A stretch of DNA of 32,985 bases, taken from the NCBI RefSeq assembly GCF_000454545.1, contig NZ_CM002139.1:1963093-1996077 (forward strand), written 5' to 3'. Within the stretch, counting starts at the first letter, position 1; each line of letters opens with the position of its first letter. The stretch is from Xanthomonas cassavae CFBP 4642 (GTDB lineage: Bacteria > Pseudomonadota > Gammaproteobacteria > Xanthomonadales > Xanthomonadaceae). Positions 8,603-16,578 of this stretch are shown one piece after another. Under the pieces are notes generated by a model. That model saw only the letters and a list, made by a program, of their open reading frames with translations. It did no database searches and was not told the origin of the DNA. The position numbers and the translations under genes are program-made.

Positions 8603-9979
8603 GTGGCAGACGAGCAGGCACACGCGCAGGTGTTTTGGGCCGCCCGGGCCTTGTTGCCGGAGGGCTGGGCTGGCCAGGTGCGGATCACGCTGGCGCAAGG
8701 ACGCATCGTCTCGGTGCAGCCGGAGACCGCGCCCGGCGGCGCCGACCTCCGCTGCGAGGTGCTGCTGCCTGGCCTGGGCAACCTGCACAGTCATGCCTTC
8801 CAGCGCGGCATGGCCGGGCTGACCGAAGTCGGCGGGCGCAGCGGCGACAGTTTCTGGAGCTGGCGCGAGCTGATGTACCGCTTCGTCGACCGGCTGGACC
8901 CCGACAGCCTGCAGGCGATCGCCGAGCAGGCCTATGTGGAAATGCTGGAGAGCGGCTTCACCCGGGTCGGCGAATTCCATTACCTGCACCACAGCCCCGG
9001 CGGCACGCCCTACGCGAATGCCGGGGAGATGTCCGGGCGCATCGCAGCGGCCGCCGCCAACACCGGGATCGGGCTGACCCTGTTGCCGGTGTTCTACGCG
9101 CATTCGGACTTCGGCGCTGCCGCGCCGAACGTCGCGCAGCGGCGGTTGATCCACGACATCGACGGTTTCGCGCGTCTGCTCGACGACTGCCGACACAGCC
9201 TCAAGGCGCTGCCGGATGCCGTGCTCGGGCTTGCGCCGCACAGCCTGCGTGCGGTCACGCCGCAGCAACTGGTGGACCTGCAGCTGCTCACCAATGGGCC
9301 GATCCACATCCATATCGCCGAGCAGCAGCGCGAGGTCGACGCCTGCCTGGCGTGGTCAGGCCAGCGGCCGGTGGAGTGGCTGCTGGCCAATGCGCCGGTG
9401 GATACGCGCTGGTGTCTGGTGCACGCCACCCATGTCACCGCCAGCGAGGTGCAGGCGATGGCGCAGCGCGGGGCGGTGGTCGGGCTATGCCCGATCACCG
9501 AGGCCAACCTGGGCGACGGGATCTTTCCGATGCAGGCCTTTGCCGCGGCCGGCGGTCGCTTCGGCGTCGGCTCGGATTCGAACGTGTTGATCGATGCCGC
9601 CGAAGAGCTGCGCCTGCTCGAATACGGCCAGCGGCTGACGCTGCAGGCGCGCAATGTGCTGGCGCCGGCCGATGTTTCCAGCGGCCGCTGGGTGTACGAC
9701 CGCGCCGGTGCGGGCGCGGCGCAGGCGCTGGGTGTCGCGCAGCACGGGATACGGGTCGGTGCGCCGGCCGATCTGGTGGAGCTGGACCTGGCGCATCCGG
9801 GCTTGCTGGCACGCAGCGACGATGCCGTGCTGGACAGTTGGCTGTTTGCCGCGCGCGGCACTGCGGTCCGCAACGTCTGGCGCAATGGCCGGCCGGTGGT
9901 GCGCGGCGGACAGCATGTGGACCGTGCGCGGATCGCCACGCGGTTTGCGCAAATCCTGCGAACCGTGCTGGGCACCTGA
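8603..9979 (+). CDS. hutF: Formimidoylglutamate deiminase
   Basis: Amidohydrolase that deiminates N-formimino-L-glutamate to N-formyl-L-glutamate and ammonia (EC 3.5.3.13), supplying HutG. 458 residues. Metal-binding signatures are [17 protein letters not shown] near residue 60, [22 protein letters not shown] and GVGSDSNV. The start is GTG at 8603: GGAGG at 8592-8596 lies six bases upstream, and further upstream the frame runs antisense through hutI. The gene diverges from hutI across the shared operator and is followed by hutC after a 185-base gap filled by a dispersed repeat. Confidence 0.95.
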   Translation: MADEQAHAQVFWAARALLPEGWAGQVRITLAQGRIVSVQPETAPGGADLRCEVLLPGLGNLHSHAFQRGMAGLTEVGGRSGDSFWSWRELMYRFVDRLDPDSLQAIAEQAYVEMLESGFTRVGEFHYLHHSPGGTPYANAGEMSGRIAAAAANTGIGLTLLPVFYAHSDFGAAAPNVAQRRLIHDIDGFARLLDDCRHSLKALPDAVLGLAPHSLRAVTPQQLVDLQLLTNGPIHIHIAEQQREVDACLAWSGQRPVEWLLANAPVDTRWCLVHATHVTASEVQAMAQRGAVVGLCPITEANLGDGIFPMQAFAAAGGRFGVGSDSNVLIDAAEELRLLEYGQRLTLQARNVLAPADVSSGRWVYDRAGAGAAQALGVAQHGIRVGAPADLVELDLAHPGLLARSDDAVLDSWLFAARGTAVRNVWRNGRPVVRGGQHVDRARIATRFAQILRTVLGT

Positions 9980-9982
9980 AGG

Positions 9983-10116
9983 CGGCTAACAGAGCCTGGC
10001 GAGCAGTCGTCAGGTGGGTGCGGACGGTGCGGAGGAACCGGAGTGTACGAGGCTACATGCCGCACCGAGCACGCGCCGCGCCCGTCTGGCGGTGAGCGCA
10101 GTCGTTCCGTTAGCCG
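9983..10116. repeat. Dispersed ~130-bp repeat with 8-bp terminal inverted repeats, copy 1
   Basis: Begins CGGCTAAC (9983-9990) and ends GTTAGCCG (10109-10116), exact inverted repeats. It shares long stretches with 23636-23770: GCGGCTAACA, a GAGCA-TCGTCAG block, TGCGGACGGTGCG, ACCGGA, then CGCCCG followed by T-x-TGGCGGT, and GCGCAGTCGT. It occupies nearly the whole hutF-hutC gap, so hutC may be read through it or from a promoter within it. Confidence 0.75.
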
Positions 10117-10164
10117 GTCTAAGCGGATGCGCGCACAATGCAGGCCTGACAGGAGACCTCTGCT

Positions 10165-10902
10165 TTGACCGCCATCCCCATCGCCGCGCCCGGCACCTTG
10201 CACCAACGCATCCGGCAGGATCTGGAGCAACGGATTCACAGCGGCGACTGGCCGCCCGGGTACCGCATTCCGCCGGAGCACGAGTTGATGGCGCAATATG
10301 GATGCTCGCGCATGACGGTCAACAAGGTGCTCGGCCTGCTGGCCGACGCCGGCATGATCGAACGCCGCCGCCGCACCGGCTCGTTCGTGGCGCGGCCGCA
10401 TCCGCATCTGGAACAGGTGGCGCTCTCGATCCCGGACATCGAGGTGGAAATGACCACGCGCGGTCACTCTTACCGTTTCTCGCTGCTCTCGCGGCGGCTG
10501 CGCAGCGTGCGCCAGCGCGTGCCGCAAGAGCGTGCGCTGGGCAGCACCGGCAGGCTGCTGGCGCTGGAAAGCGTGCATCTGGCCGATGGCAGCCCGTTCG
10601 CACTGGAGCAACGCGTGATCGATATCACCACCGTGCCGGATGCCCTGGCGCAGCCGTTCACCGAGGTGGCGCCGGGCAGCTGGCTGCTGCGCAACGTGCC
10701 GTGGACGCGCGCCGAGCACCGCATCAGCGCCGTCGGCGCCGACGCCGCGCAGGCCAGGCAATTGCAGGTGGACGAGGGTGCTGCCTGTCTGGTCATCGAC
10801 CGCCACACCTGGCGCGGCGAACAGCCGGTGACCTACGTGCGCCAGCTGTTCCTGGGCGGCTCCTACGACCTGGTGGCGCGGTTCGCACCAGGAATGCGCT
10901 GA
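10165..10902 (+). CDS. hutC: Histidine utilisation repressor, GntR family HutC
   Basis: Transcriptional repressor of the hut operons. 245 residues, usual for HutC. Residues 10-75 form the GntR winged helix (LHQRIRQDLEQRIHSGDWPPG, then the recognition helix region CSRMTVNKVLGLLADAGMIE and the wing RRRRTGSFVA). Residues 95-235 are a UTRA ligand domain, with the ALESVHLADGSPFALEQR and YVRQLFLGGSYDL signatures; in this family the ligand is urocanate. The start is TTG at 10165, chosen because AGGAG (10151-10155) lies nine bases upstream and the reading begins directly with MTAIPIAAPGTLHQRI. It is the last gene on the plus side of the locus and probably binds the palindrome at 8567-8576. Confidence 0.93.
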   Translation: MTAIPIAAPGTLHQRIRQDLEQRIHSGDWPPGYRIPPEHELMAQYGCSRMTVNKVLGLLADAGMIERRRRTGSFVARPHPHLEQVALSIPDIEVEMTTRGHSYRFSLLSRRLRSVRQRVPQERALGSTGRLLALESVHLADGSPFALEQRVIDITTVPDALAQPFTEVAPGSWLLRNVPWTRAEHRISAVGADAAQARQLQVDEGAACLVIDRHTWRGEQPVTYVRQLFLGGSYDLVARFAPGMR

Positions 10903-11050
10903 GGCAGCGCGCGGAAGGGCGTACAGCACCTCCGCGGTGCGGTAGCTCCGGCAGCGGTGCCACGCATCCGCATCACCAGATCGTCCGCGAGCGAGCGCTC
11001 TCGTGCGCTCGCAGTGGCTAAGGAGGGCCGCCTGGCGACGGTCACGCAAG

Positions 11051-11095
11051 CGCCGCGGCGATGGGCACTCACGCACAGTTGCTGCGGCGTTTTTT
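11051..11095 (+). terminator. Rho-independent terminator, probably of hutC
   Basis: CGCCGCGGC (11051-11059) pairs with GCTGCGGCG (11081-11089), nine pairs with one G-T wobble, across a 21-base loop, followed by six T (11090-11095). It is about 150 bases after hutC, with no other plus-strand gene between. Confidence 0.7.
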
Positions 11096-11273
11096 CATTA
11101 ACAGCCATCAGGAACACAACTAACGAGTCGCACCGTCTCGAATCGGACCATCTGTCGCGCAAACACCAGACCACACGCAGTGGATCAACTACAGCAACAA
11201 CCTCGTGCCCCTCACATCGCAACCAAGCCGGCGCACTGGCGCGACATACTTCTTCACCGCGCAAATCCTTGAT

Positions 11274-11313
11274 CCCGAATCCCGAATCCCGAATCCCGAA
11301 TCCCGAATCCCGA
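11274..11313. repeat. Heptamer tandem array (CCCGAAT)n
   Basis: Five complete CCCGAAT units plus CCCGA, ending two bases before the stop codon (11316-11318) of the minus-strand Mrr-like gene. The unit differs by one base from CCCGATT, the register of the array at 1873-1905, and the position at a gene 3' end is the same. Confidence 0.9.
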
Positions 11314-11315
11314 CC

Positions 11316-12308
11316 TCAAATCGTCGTGCACTGCCGCCAACGCACCGGTTCTGCCACCCCTGCACGTGGATTGAGCTGCACCCGCACGGTGCGCAGATAT
11401 GGGTAGCGCTTCAGTTCCTCGCAGATCAGCGGCCACGCGGCGCTGTCTTCGATGGTGCGATCCACCGCCAGCGTGGCCTGCGTGATCCAGATGCCGCGCA
11501 CCAGGCCCGGTGTCTGTGCCAGGGCCTTGGAGACATCGCGCCGGTAGCCCTGCAGCGTTTCAGCGTCCGGTTCGCCGGCATCCGCTGCCGGCAGGGGGGC
11601 GGGTACCGGTGCGGCCGCAACCGGCGGCACGGCAGACGCGGCTGGCGTCGCCGACGGTGTCTTGCCTGCCGCTGCGTGCGGGGTCGCTGCAACGGGGGCT
11701 GGCGTCGGGGTGGGCTCTGGCGGACGCAGTCCCAGGACCGCTACCAGCGCCAGCGTGGCCAGTGCCGCACCGGCGATGATGCTGTGGCGGATGGCACGGC
11801 GCCTGGCCATGCCCACCACGCCGGTCTCCACATCGCCCGGCAGATAGGGCTTGAGCAGGGGCCACAGGCGAGTGCCGTCCAACACTTCGATGGATTGTTT
11901 TTCGGCCGCAGCCAGGCCTTCGCGCTCCATGCGCCCTTCGGTCACCATCACCCCGCCACCGGCGCCGGCCAGGCGCGCCATCGCGCCCAGCTCATTCACT
12001 GCGGCCACGCCGATGCGGTAGCCGCGACCGTGCTTGCAGGCCACCAGGCGGGTGCCGTGATCGGTCTGCATCATGAAGTCGGCAGTCGGCAGGCCGTCCT
12101 GCGGCAGCTGGGTCGGTTGCCAGCCACGTTCGTCCTGCAAGACGCGCAGCACCACGGCGGAAAAGTCGCGCCAATGCATGGCCGCCAGCGCGCGCACGCC
12201 TTCCGTGGTTTCGTTGGCGCGGCGTCGCACCAACCAGAGATAGGCACACACTGCCAGCCAGAGCAGGAGTGCAGCCAGGAGCGCCAAGATCCAGGAAGGC
12301 ATAAGCAT
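11316..12308 (-). CDS. Membrane protein with Mrr-like restriction endonuclease fold
   Basis: 330 residues. Order: a transmembrane helix at about 6-27 (WILALLAALLLWLAVCAYLWLV); an Mrr_cat-like domain at about 43-145 (HWRDFSAVVLRVLQDERGW, then ADF with Asp77, LVACKHG with Lys92, and GVMVTEG); a second transmembrane helix at about 174-193; a Pro/Ala-rich linker (195-245); and a C-terminal domain of about 80 residues with no recognised family. The PD-(D/E)XK pattern is partly kept: Asp77 and Lys92 align with the D...QxK motif, but the Gln position is Ala90. Two membrane helices are unusual for a restriction enzyme. Start choice is uncertain: ATG at 12308 or 12302, neither with a strong ribosome site. 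DNA cleavage is an inference from the fold only. Confidence 0.7.
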   Translation of the reverse strand: MLMPSWILALLAALLLWLAVCAYLWLVRRRANETTEGVRALAAMHWRDFSAVVLRVLQDERGWQPTQLPQDGLPTADFMMQTDHGTRLVACKHGRGYRIGVAAVNELGAMARLAGAGGGVMVTEGRMEREGLAAAEKQSIEVLDGTRLWPLLKPYLPGDVETGVVGMARRRAIRHSIIAGAALATLALVAVLGLRPPEPTPTPAPVAATPHAAAGKTPSATPAASAVPPVAAAPVPAPLPAADAGEPDAETLQGYRRDVSKALAQTPGLVRGIWITQATLAVDRTIEDSAAWPLICEELKRYPYLRTVRVQLNPRAGVAEPVRWRQCTTI

Positions 12309-12425
12309 CAAGCGAAGGTATGGCGCGTATTACGAGTCGATGCCCCTAGAAGAATCCTTCGCGCAAGATTCGTCAATGGATCGTTGGCGGAGATATCGCG
12401 AGCCGTGACCCAGGCAGTGAAAGAC

Positions 12426-12488
12426 CCGCCAGTCCGAAGCCGTGAGGGGAGGGGAGCAAACGGACTTCGTGAAGCAGGACTGGCGGGT
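12426..12488. repeat. 11-bp perfect inverted repeat with 41-base spacer
   Basis: CCCGCCAGTCC at 12426-12436 is the reverse complement of GGACTGGCGGG at 12478-12488. The size and outer palindrome resemble small intergenic hairpin elements. There is no T-run and no coding inside. Confidence 0.7.
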
Positions 12489-12505
12489 GGTTCCCGATTG
12501 TCTGA

Positions 12506-12529
12506 AAAACTATGTTGCTTTGCAACATC
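12506..12529 (-). terminator. Minus-strand terminator of the phasin gene
   Basis: On the minus strand ATGTTGC (12529-12523), a three-base loop and GCAACAT (12519-12513) form a seven-pair stem, followed by AG and five T (12510-12506). It lies 126 bases downstream of the phasin stop. The GC content of the stem is modest, so strength is uncertain. Confidence 0.6.
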
Positions 12530-12655
12530 ACGAGGCTCAAAGCAAAACCGCCGTCCGTTCATTCCCAGAACAACGTCCGGAGCGCGCACTGCGTCCAGCG
12601 CCGACGCGGCGCTCCGACGAGAATGGCCGGCCCGCATGCCCGCGCGAACCGGGCC

Positions 12656-13222
12656 TTATTCGCCGTCGAATGCCGCTGCATTGCCGGTGGTGGATGCGCC
12701 GCTGGCACCGGTCGAACTGACGCCACCTGCGGAATCGCTACTGGCGGCCTGCGCGGCCTGGTTGGCGGTCCGGTTGGCGCGCTTGGTCGCCGCGGTATTG
12801 GCCCGTACCTGGGCCTTCAGCGATTCGACCTCGCGACGCAGGTTTTCCAGCTCGTCCTGCTCGGGGATATTGAGCGTGCGCAGCACGCCCTTGACGCGCT
12901 CGTCGAAGGCCTTGCCCAGCTTGTCCCAGCCGCGCACCGCGGTATCGCGGGCCTGCTCGAACTGGGTCTCCACCTCTTCGCGCAGCTCGTCCACGCTGTC
13001 GGCGGCCTTGCGCTGGCCGGTGCGCTCATAGGCGGCGCCTTCGCGCACCAGCGAGTCGAACAATTTGCCGCCTTCGCTCTGCACGCGTCCAAGTGCGCCT
13101 AGCCCGGCCAGCCACACAGTCTGCGCCGATTCGCCGAGCCGGCGCGAAATCTGCTCCGCCTGGGCCTGGAAGCCCGAAGCCGCGGTGTCGCGGTTGCCGT
13201 TCTGATCGTATCCGGTCGTCAT
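12656..13222 (-). CDS. Phasin-family polyhydroxyalkanoate granule-associated protein
   Basis: 188 residues. The central part (about 15-120) matches the PhaF/PhaI-type phasin family: SAQTVWLAGLGALGRVQSEGGKLFDSLVREG, then a long amphipathic helical region (VDELREEVETQFEQARDTAVRGWDKLGKAFDERV) and the NIPEQDELENLRREVESL leucine-repeat segment, predicted coiled coil. The last 45 residues are Ala/Ser/Thr/Gly-rich with scattered Lys/Arg, a shortened version of the low-complexity tail in PhaF-like proteins. Such proteins coat storage granules in the cytoplasm. AGGAG precedes the ATG at 13222. The neighbouring gene at 13382-13657 belongs to a family associated with the same granules, which supports the call. 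No PHA synthase is in the window. Confidence 0.88.
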   Translation of the reverse strand: MTTGYDQNGNRDTAASGFQAQAEQISRRLGESAQTVWLAGLGALGRVQSEGGKLFDSLVREGAAYERTGQRKAADSVDELREEVETQFEQARDTAVRGWDKLGKAFDERVKGVLRTLNIPEQDELENLRREVESLKAQVRANTAATKRANRTANQAAQAASSDSAGGVSSTGASGASTTGNAAAFDGE

Positions 13223-13381
13223 GCGATGCTCCTGTCGATTGCCGAAGTAACGTTGGGTTCACCCTAGTGCCGGCCTTGCATCGGACAGGTGAAACGCGGT
13301 CCGGTCAGGCCTGTCCAAGCATCCGCCCATCCCGCGCAGGGCGGGTGACTTGGCGCTGAAGCAACAGCAGCGGCGACGCGA

Positions 13382-13657
13382 TCAGGCCAGCTTTTCCGAT
13401 AACAGCCGACGGATTTCCGATTCCACCATCGGCTGCATCGCCGACAGCAGGAAGCCAAGCTCGGCCGTCACATGCACCTGCTGCGGCAGCAAGGCGATTG
13501 CGCCATCCACGCCTGACCGCGAGATGCGCAAGGTGTCGCCTTCCCACTGCGAGGCCACGCCGTAGCGATCGGTGAGCTTGCGCGCCGCCTCGTCGATCGC
13601 TGCGCGGGCCTGTGCCGGCGTCAAGGAGTGGTCGTGGCGGATATCGATGCTGGACAT
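13382..13657 (-). CDS. Polyhydroxyalkanoic acid system family protein (PHA_gran_rgn)
   Basis: 91 residues, small and soluble. It begins MSSIDIRHDHSLTPAQARAA and contains ALLPQQVHVTAELGFLLSAM and a C-terminal VESEIRRLLSEKLA, the pattern of the PHA granule-region protein family often found beside phasin genes. The molecular role of the family is not established. The start at 13657 is favoured because longer frames add an Ala/Arg-rich leader with no similarity. It is 159 bases upstream of the phasin on the same strand and may share its transcript; a 6-bp GC hairpin (13323-13344) lies between. Confidence 0.85.
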   Translation of the reverse strand: MSSIDIRHDHSLTPAQARAAIDEAARKLTDRYGVASQWEGDTLRISRSGVDGAIALLPQQVHVTAELGFLLSAMQPMVESEIRRLLSEKLA

Positions 13658-13900
13658 GAGGTGCCTGGGTGATACGAAAGTAGGCGCGCATTGTGCGCAT
13701 GCGCGCGCCTGGCTCCAAGTGCGGCGGCGCATCGCGCCTCGCCAGCCCGGCGGCATGGGGGCATGGGGGCACTGCGAACCGGCGCAGGGCCCGGATCTGG
13801 CTGCGAATGCGGCACCTTATCGACGTATGCTGCCCGGCGGCGCGCTGGCGCGGTGAGGTTGTTGGCCGCTCTCAGCAGCAAACCTGCTAGGCTGCGGCCG

Positions 13901-14710
13901 GTGCGCGACCTGCAAGTTCATTTCACCCACCGGCAGCAGCCGGATCATTCCCTCAAGCCCGGTGTCCACCGGATCGTACGGCATGCCTCCGGCAGCGTGC
14001 GGGTGGTGGCCGATGCGCAGGGGGCGCTGCTGTTGGCGCAGTTCTGCCTGGACCAGCGCGGCCTGTGGTTGCAGGTGGCCAACGGCATCCGCGGGATCCA
14101 CGTCAACGGACGCCCCGTGCGTCGCATGGCCTTGCTGCGGCCCGGCGATGCGATCTACGCCGACGGTGTGGAGATGCTGCTGCGCAGTGCGCCCTCCAGC
14201 GCGCCAGCCAACGATCTGGCGCCCGACGATGCCGGCCTCAGCGAGGTCTGCCTGCTGCTGCGCGGGTTGGGCGGGCGCCATCACGGGCGCAGCTTCACCC
14301 TGGATCGCTCACGCGTGGTCGGCAGCGACCCGGCTGCGGACATCGTCATCGACGATCCGGCCTTCACCGCCCAGCACGCGCGCCTGGAACGCCACGGCGA
14401 CCGCGTGCTGATCCGCGATCTGGGCTCGGAAGAGGGCAGCTGGATCAATGGCGTGCAGGTGCGCGATGGCTGGCTGCAGGCCGGCGACCAGGTGGTGTTC
14501 GACGCCCGTCACCGGTTCGTGGTGGAAGTGCCGCGCATCCATCACGGCACCACCTGGGATATCCCCGATTCCGAGCCGCCGCTGCCACCACGCGCGGTGG
14601 CCGAACCGGTGCGTGCGCCGATGAAGGTCGCCCGCTGGCCGTGGCTGCTGCTCAGCGCGGTGCTGCTGGCGGCGGCGCTGAGCGCCTTGCTGTGGTTCGG
14701 CGCGCGCTGA
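13901..14710 (+). CDS. FHA-domain protein with C-terminal membrane anchor
   Basis: 269 residues from GTG at 13901; the frame is open further upstream but only as Arg/Ala-rich sequence, so this start is a judgement. Residues about 45-95 (LWLQVANGIRGIHVNGRPV, LLRPGDAIYADG) resemble a degenerate forkhead-associated or FHA-like beta fold. Residues 129-210 are a clearer FHA domain: RSFTLDRSRVVGSDPAADIVIDD, HARLERHGD, LIRDLGSEEGSWINGVQV. The phosphothreonine-binding residues are changed: GR is GS (141-142), the Ser before the His is Thr/Gln, and STNGT is SEEGS, so phosphopeptide binding may be altered. A hydrophobic helix at about 247-266 ends the protein. Its 3' end overlaps the convergent msrQ by 59 bases. 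Confidence 0.8.
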   Translation: MRDLQVHFTHRQQPDHSLKPGVHRIVRHASGSVRVVADAQGALLLAQFCLDQRGLWLQVANGIRGIHVNGRPVRRMALLRPGDAIYADGVEMLLRSAPSSAPANDLAPDDAGLSEVCLLLRGLGGRHHGRSFTLDRSRVVGSDPAADIVIDDPAFTAQHARLERHGDRVLIRDLGSEEGSWINGVQVRDGWLQAGDQVVFDARHRFVVEVPRIHHGTTWDIPDSEPPLPPRAVAEPVRAPMKVARWPWLLLSAVLLAAALSALLWFGAR

Positions 14711-15308
14711 GTTTTTTCCAGACCCGCCAGCCCAGCAGGGCGACGAGTATGCCGGCATACAGCGCCGGCTCGCGGATATCGGACTTCACCAGCCACCAGA
14801 AGTGCAGCACCGCCAGTACTGCGATCGGGTAGATCAGCTGGTGCAGCCGGCCCCAGTTGCGCTTGAGCCGGCGCATCCAGCCCTGGGTGGAGGTGACCGC
14901 CAGCGGCAGCAACAACAGCCATGCCGCAAAGCCCACGGTGATGTAGGGACGCTTGAGAATCTCTTCGAAGATCTGTGTCCAGAAGCCGCGCAGATCCAGG
15001 CTGAGATACACCGCCAGGTGCACGCTGGCATAGAAGAACGCATACAGCCCCAGCATGCGACGGAAGCGGATCACTGCCGCCTGGCCGGTGAGCTGGCGCA
15101 GCGGCGTGATTGCCAAAGTGATCAATACAAAGCGCAGCGCCCACAGCCCGGTGCGATGCTCGATCTCGGCCACCGGATCGGCGCCCAGCGCGTCGCTGCC
15201 GGTCTGCCACACCTGCCAGAACTGCCAGGCCAGCAGGACCATCGGCGCCAGTGCGGCCGCGTGTACCGCAGTCTTGGCGGCGATCAATGCAACGGAGGTC
15301 TTGGCCAT
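14652..15308 (-). CDS. msrQ: Heme-binding membrane subunit MsrQ of the MsrPQ methionine sulfoxide reductase
   Basis: 218 residues, inner-membrane b-type heme protein that passes quinone-derived electrons to MsrP. Six or so hydrophobic segments are visible (AALAPMVLLAWQFW, LWALRFVLITLAITPL, MLGLYAFFYASVHLAVYL, ITVGFAAWLLLLPLAV, LIYPIAVLAVLHFWWL, ALYAGILVALLGW). Family signatures are RHRTG-like EHRTGLWAL, the heme-ligand His regions SVHLAVYL and RLHQLIYP, and TSTQGWMRRLKRNWGRLHQL. It lies downstream of msrP in the usual msrP-msrQ order, but with a 126-base gap filled by a hairpin repeat. It overlaps the FHA gene tail by 59 bases in convergent orientation. Confidence 0.93.
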   Translation of the reverse strand: MAKTSVALIAAKTAVHAAALAPMVLLAWQFWQVWQTGSDALGADPVAEIEHRTGLWALRFVLITLAITPLRQLTGQAAVIRFRRMLGLYAFFYASVHLAVYLSLDLRGFWTQIFEEILKRPYITVGFAAWLLLLPLAVTSTQGWMRRLKRNWGRLHQLIYPIAVLAVLHFWWLVKSDIREPALYAGILVALLGWRVWKKLSARRTTARRSAPPPAAPR

Positions 15309-15339
15309 GCGATCTCGAAGAAGGAAGCGATGCCGAAAC

Positions 15340-15405
15340 GTAGGGGCACATCCGGGCGCGACGGGTCTTACCGATAAAGCCCTGTCGCGCCCGGGTGCGC
15401 TCCTA
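15340..15405. repeat. 66-bp hairpin repeat between msrP and msrQ
   Basis: The left arm from 15340 (GTAGGGGCACATCCGGGCGC and AC) pairs with the right arm 15384-15405 (GTCGCGCCCGGGTGCGCTCC and TA) with a few mismatches; the core CCGGGCGCGAC / GTCGCGCCCGG is perfect. This matches a REP-like palindromic unit I recall as common in Xanthomonadaceae genomes. It would form a strong RNA hairpin inside the msrPQ transcript. Confidence 0.8.
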
Positions 15406-15434
15406 TGACAGGTCGATATCAGAGTGTGTGTTGC

Positions 15435-16403
15435 CTAGAACCATTTCTTCAGGTCCATCCCCGCATACAGCGATGCGACCTGATTGGCGTAGCCGTTGAA
15501 CGGCTTGGTCGCAATGCGCTCGGCAAACAGCTTGCTGGCGGTGCCGGCGATGCGGCGTTCGGTCTTCTGGCTCCAGCGCGGGTGATCCACGGCCGGGTTG
15601 ACGTTGGAAAAGAACCCATATTCGGACGGCTGCAGATCGTGCCAGGCGGTTTCGGGCATCTTCTCAACAAAGCGGATTTCCACGATCGACTTGATGCTCT
15701 TGAAGCCGTATTTCCACGGCACCACCAACCGCAGCGGCGCACCGTTCTGCTGCGGTAGCGGCTTGCCGTACAGGCCGGTGGCCAGCAGGGTCAGCGGGTG
15801 CATCGCCTCGTCGATCCGCAGGCCTTCGCGATATGGCCAGTTGATGGAGCGGTAGCGCACGCCCGGCATCTGCTGCGGGTCGGCCAGCGTGGTGAAGGCC
15901 ACGTACTTGGCCTTGGAGGTCGGCGCAAAGCGCTTGAGCACTTCGCCCAGCGGCACGCCGGTCCACGGGATCACCATCGACCAGCCCTCCACGCAGCGCA
16001 GCCGGTAGATGCGCTCTTCCGACGCGATGCCCTTGAGCAGCTCATCCAGCGACAGGCTGCCGGGCTTTTCGCATTCGCCGCCGACCTTCACCGACCACGG
16101 CGACAGCTTGAGCGTCTTGGCCGCCTTCGACGGGTCGGTCTTGTCGGTGCCGAACTCGTAGAAGTTGTTGTAGCTGGTGACGTCCTCCAGCTTGGTCAGT
16201 TCTTCGGCGGTGCGGAAGCCGCTGCGCGCCTGCGCCGGGGTCACCACGGTCTTGGGCGGCGGCGGTGGGTCGGCTTCGGCGCAACTGGCCACGCCGATTG
16301 CCGGGGTCAATGCCAACAGCTGCAGCAGCCGACGCCGCTCGCGGTAAACGGACTCATCGGTGATCTGGCTGGCAGGCAGTTTGAAGGCATCGCGAAACGA
16401 CAT
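15435..16403 (-). CDS. msrP: Protein-methionine-sulfoxide reductase catalytic subunit MsrP
   Basis: Periplasmic molybdoenzyme of the sulfite oxidase fold that repairs oxidised methionines in envelope proteins. 322 residues from ATG 16403 ([15 protein letters not shown]). A twin-arginine signal with [17 protein letters not shown] (21-37) is followed by ASCAEA; Cys137 in [15 protein letters not shown] is the molybdenum ligand; [25 protein letters not shown] and the C-terminal [11 protein letters not shown] segment are typical. The frame extends 24 codons upstream but without a signal-like start. The cofactor-loaded protein would be exported by Tat and paired with MsrQ, encoded downstream. It diverges from serC across 175 bases. 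Confidence 0.95.
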   Translation of the reverse strand: MSFRDAFKLPASQITDESVYRERRRLLQLLALTPAIGVASCAEADPPPPPKTVVTPAQARSGFRTAEELTKLEDVTSYNNFYEFGTDKTDPSKAAKTLKLSPWSVKVGGECEKPGSLSLDELLKGIASEERIYRLRCVEGWSMVIPWTGVPLGEVLKRFAPTSKAKYVAFTTLADPQQMPGVRYRSINWPYREGLRIDEAMHPLTLLATGLYGKPLPQQNGAPLRLVVPWKYGFKSIKSIVEIRFVEKMPETAWHDLQPSEYGFFSNVNPAVDHPRWSQKTERRIAGTASKLFAERIATKPFNGYANQVASLYAGMDLKKWF

Positions 16404-16578
16404 GGCAGGCTCCGGCAGTGGCTGCAGCGTTGAGAGTAACCAACCGGGACAAAAGTTCGCTCCGGTGCACCACACGTTACGTCACGCTCAGTCAAAAGGA
16501 TGCAGCTGCAACTTTTTTGCCCGCTGCCAAGCCCGATGCGCTGCGGCATACTAGAAGGCTAGCTCGACAAGGTGTGCC

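Larger units (their letters stand above)
10903..11315. other. Intergenic region after hutC
   Basis: About 410 bases with no supportable gene. It contains an 8-bp stem hairpin at 10991-11012 (GCGAGCGC / GCGCTCGC) without a T-run, a T-tailed terminator at 11051-11095, and the heptamer array at 11274-11313. Open frames across it are GC-bias frames without ribosome sites. Confidence 0.6.
12309..12655. other. Intergenic region between phasin and Mrr-like genes
   Basis: About 350 bases with no supportable gene. It holds an 11-bp inverted repeat (12426-12488) and a minus-strand terminator (12506-12529), both annotated separately; the rest is unassigned. Confidence 0.6.

Noticed and set aside
7343..9313. 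656-codon version of hutI extending upstream
   Set aside because: The extra N-terminal part lies antisense to hutF and shows no family similarity; the MHCDV start at 8542 gives the normal length.
11274..11313. Heptamer array as a CRISPR
   Set aside because: Units are directly adjacent with no spacers, and no cas genes are present.
10957..11406. 149-codon plus-strand frame after hutC
   Set aside because: It crosses the terminator at 11051-11095 and the heptamer array, has no ribosome site and no recognisable sequence.
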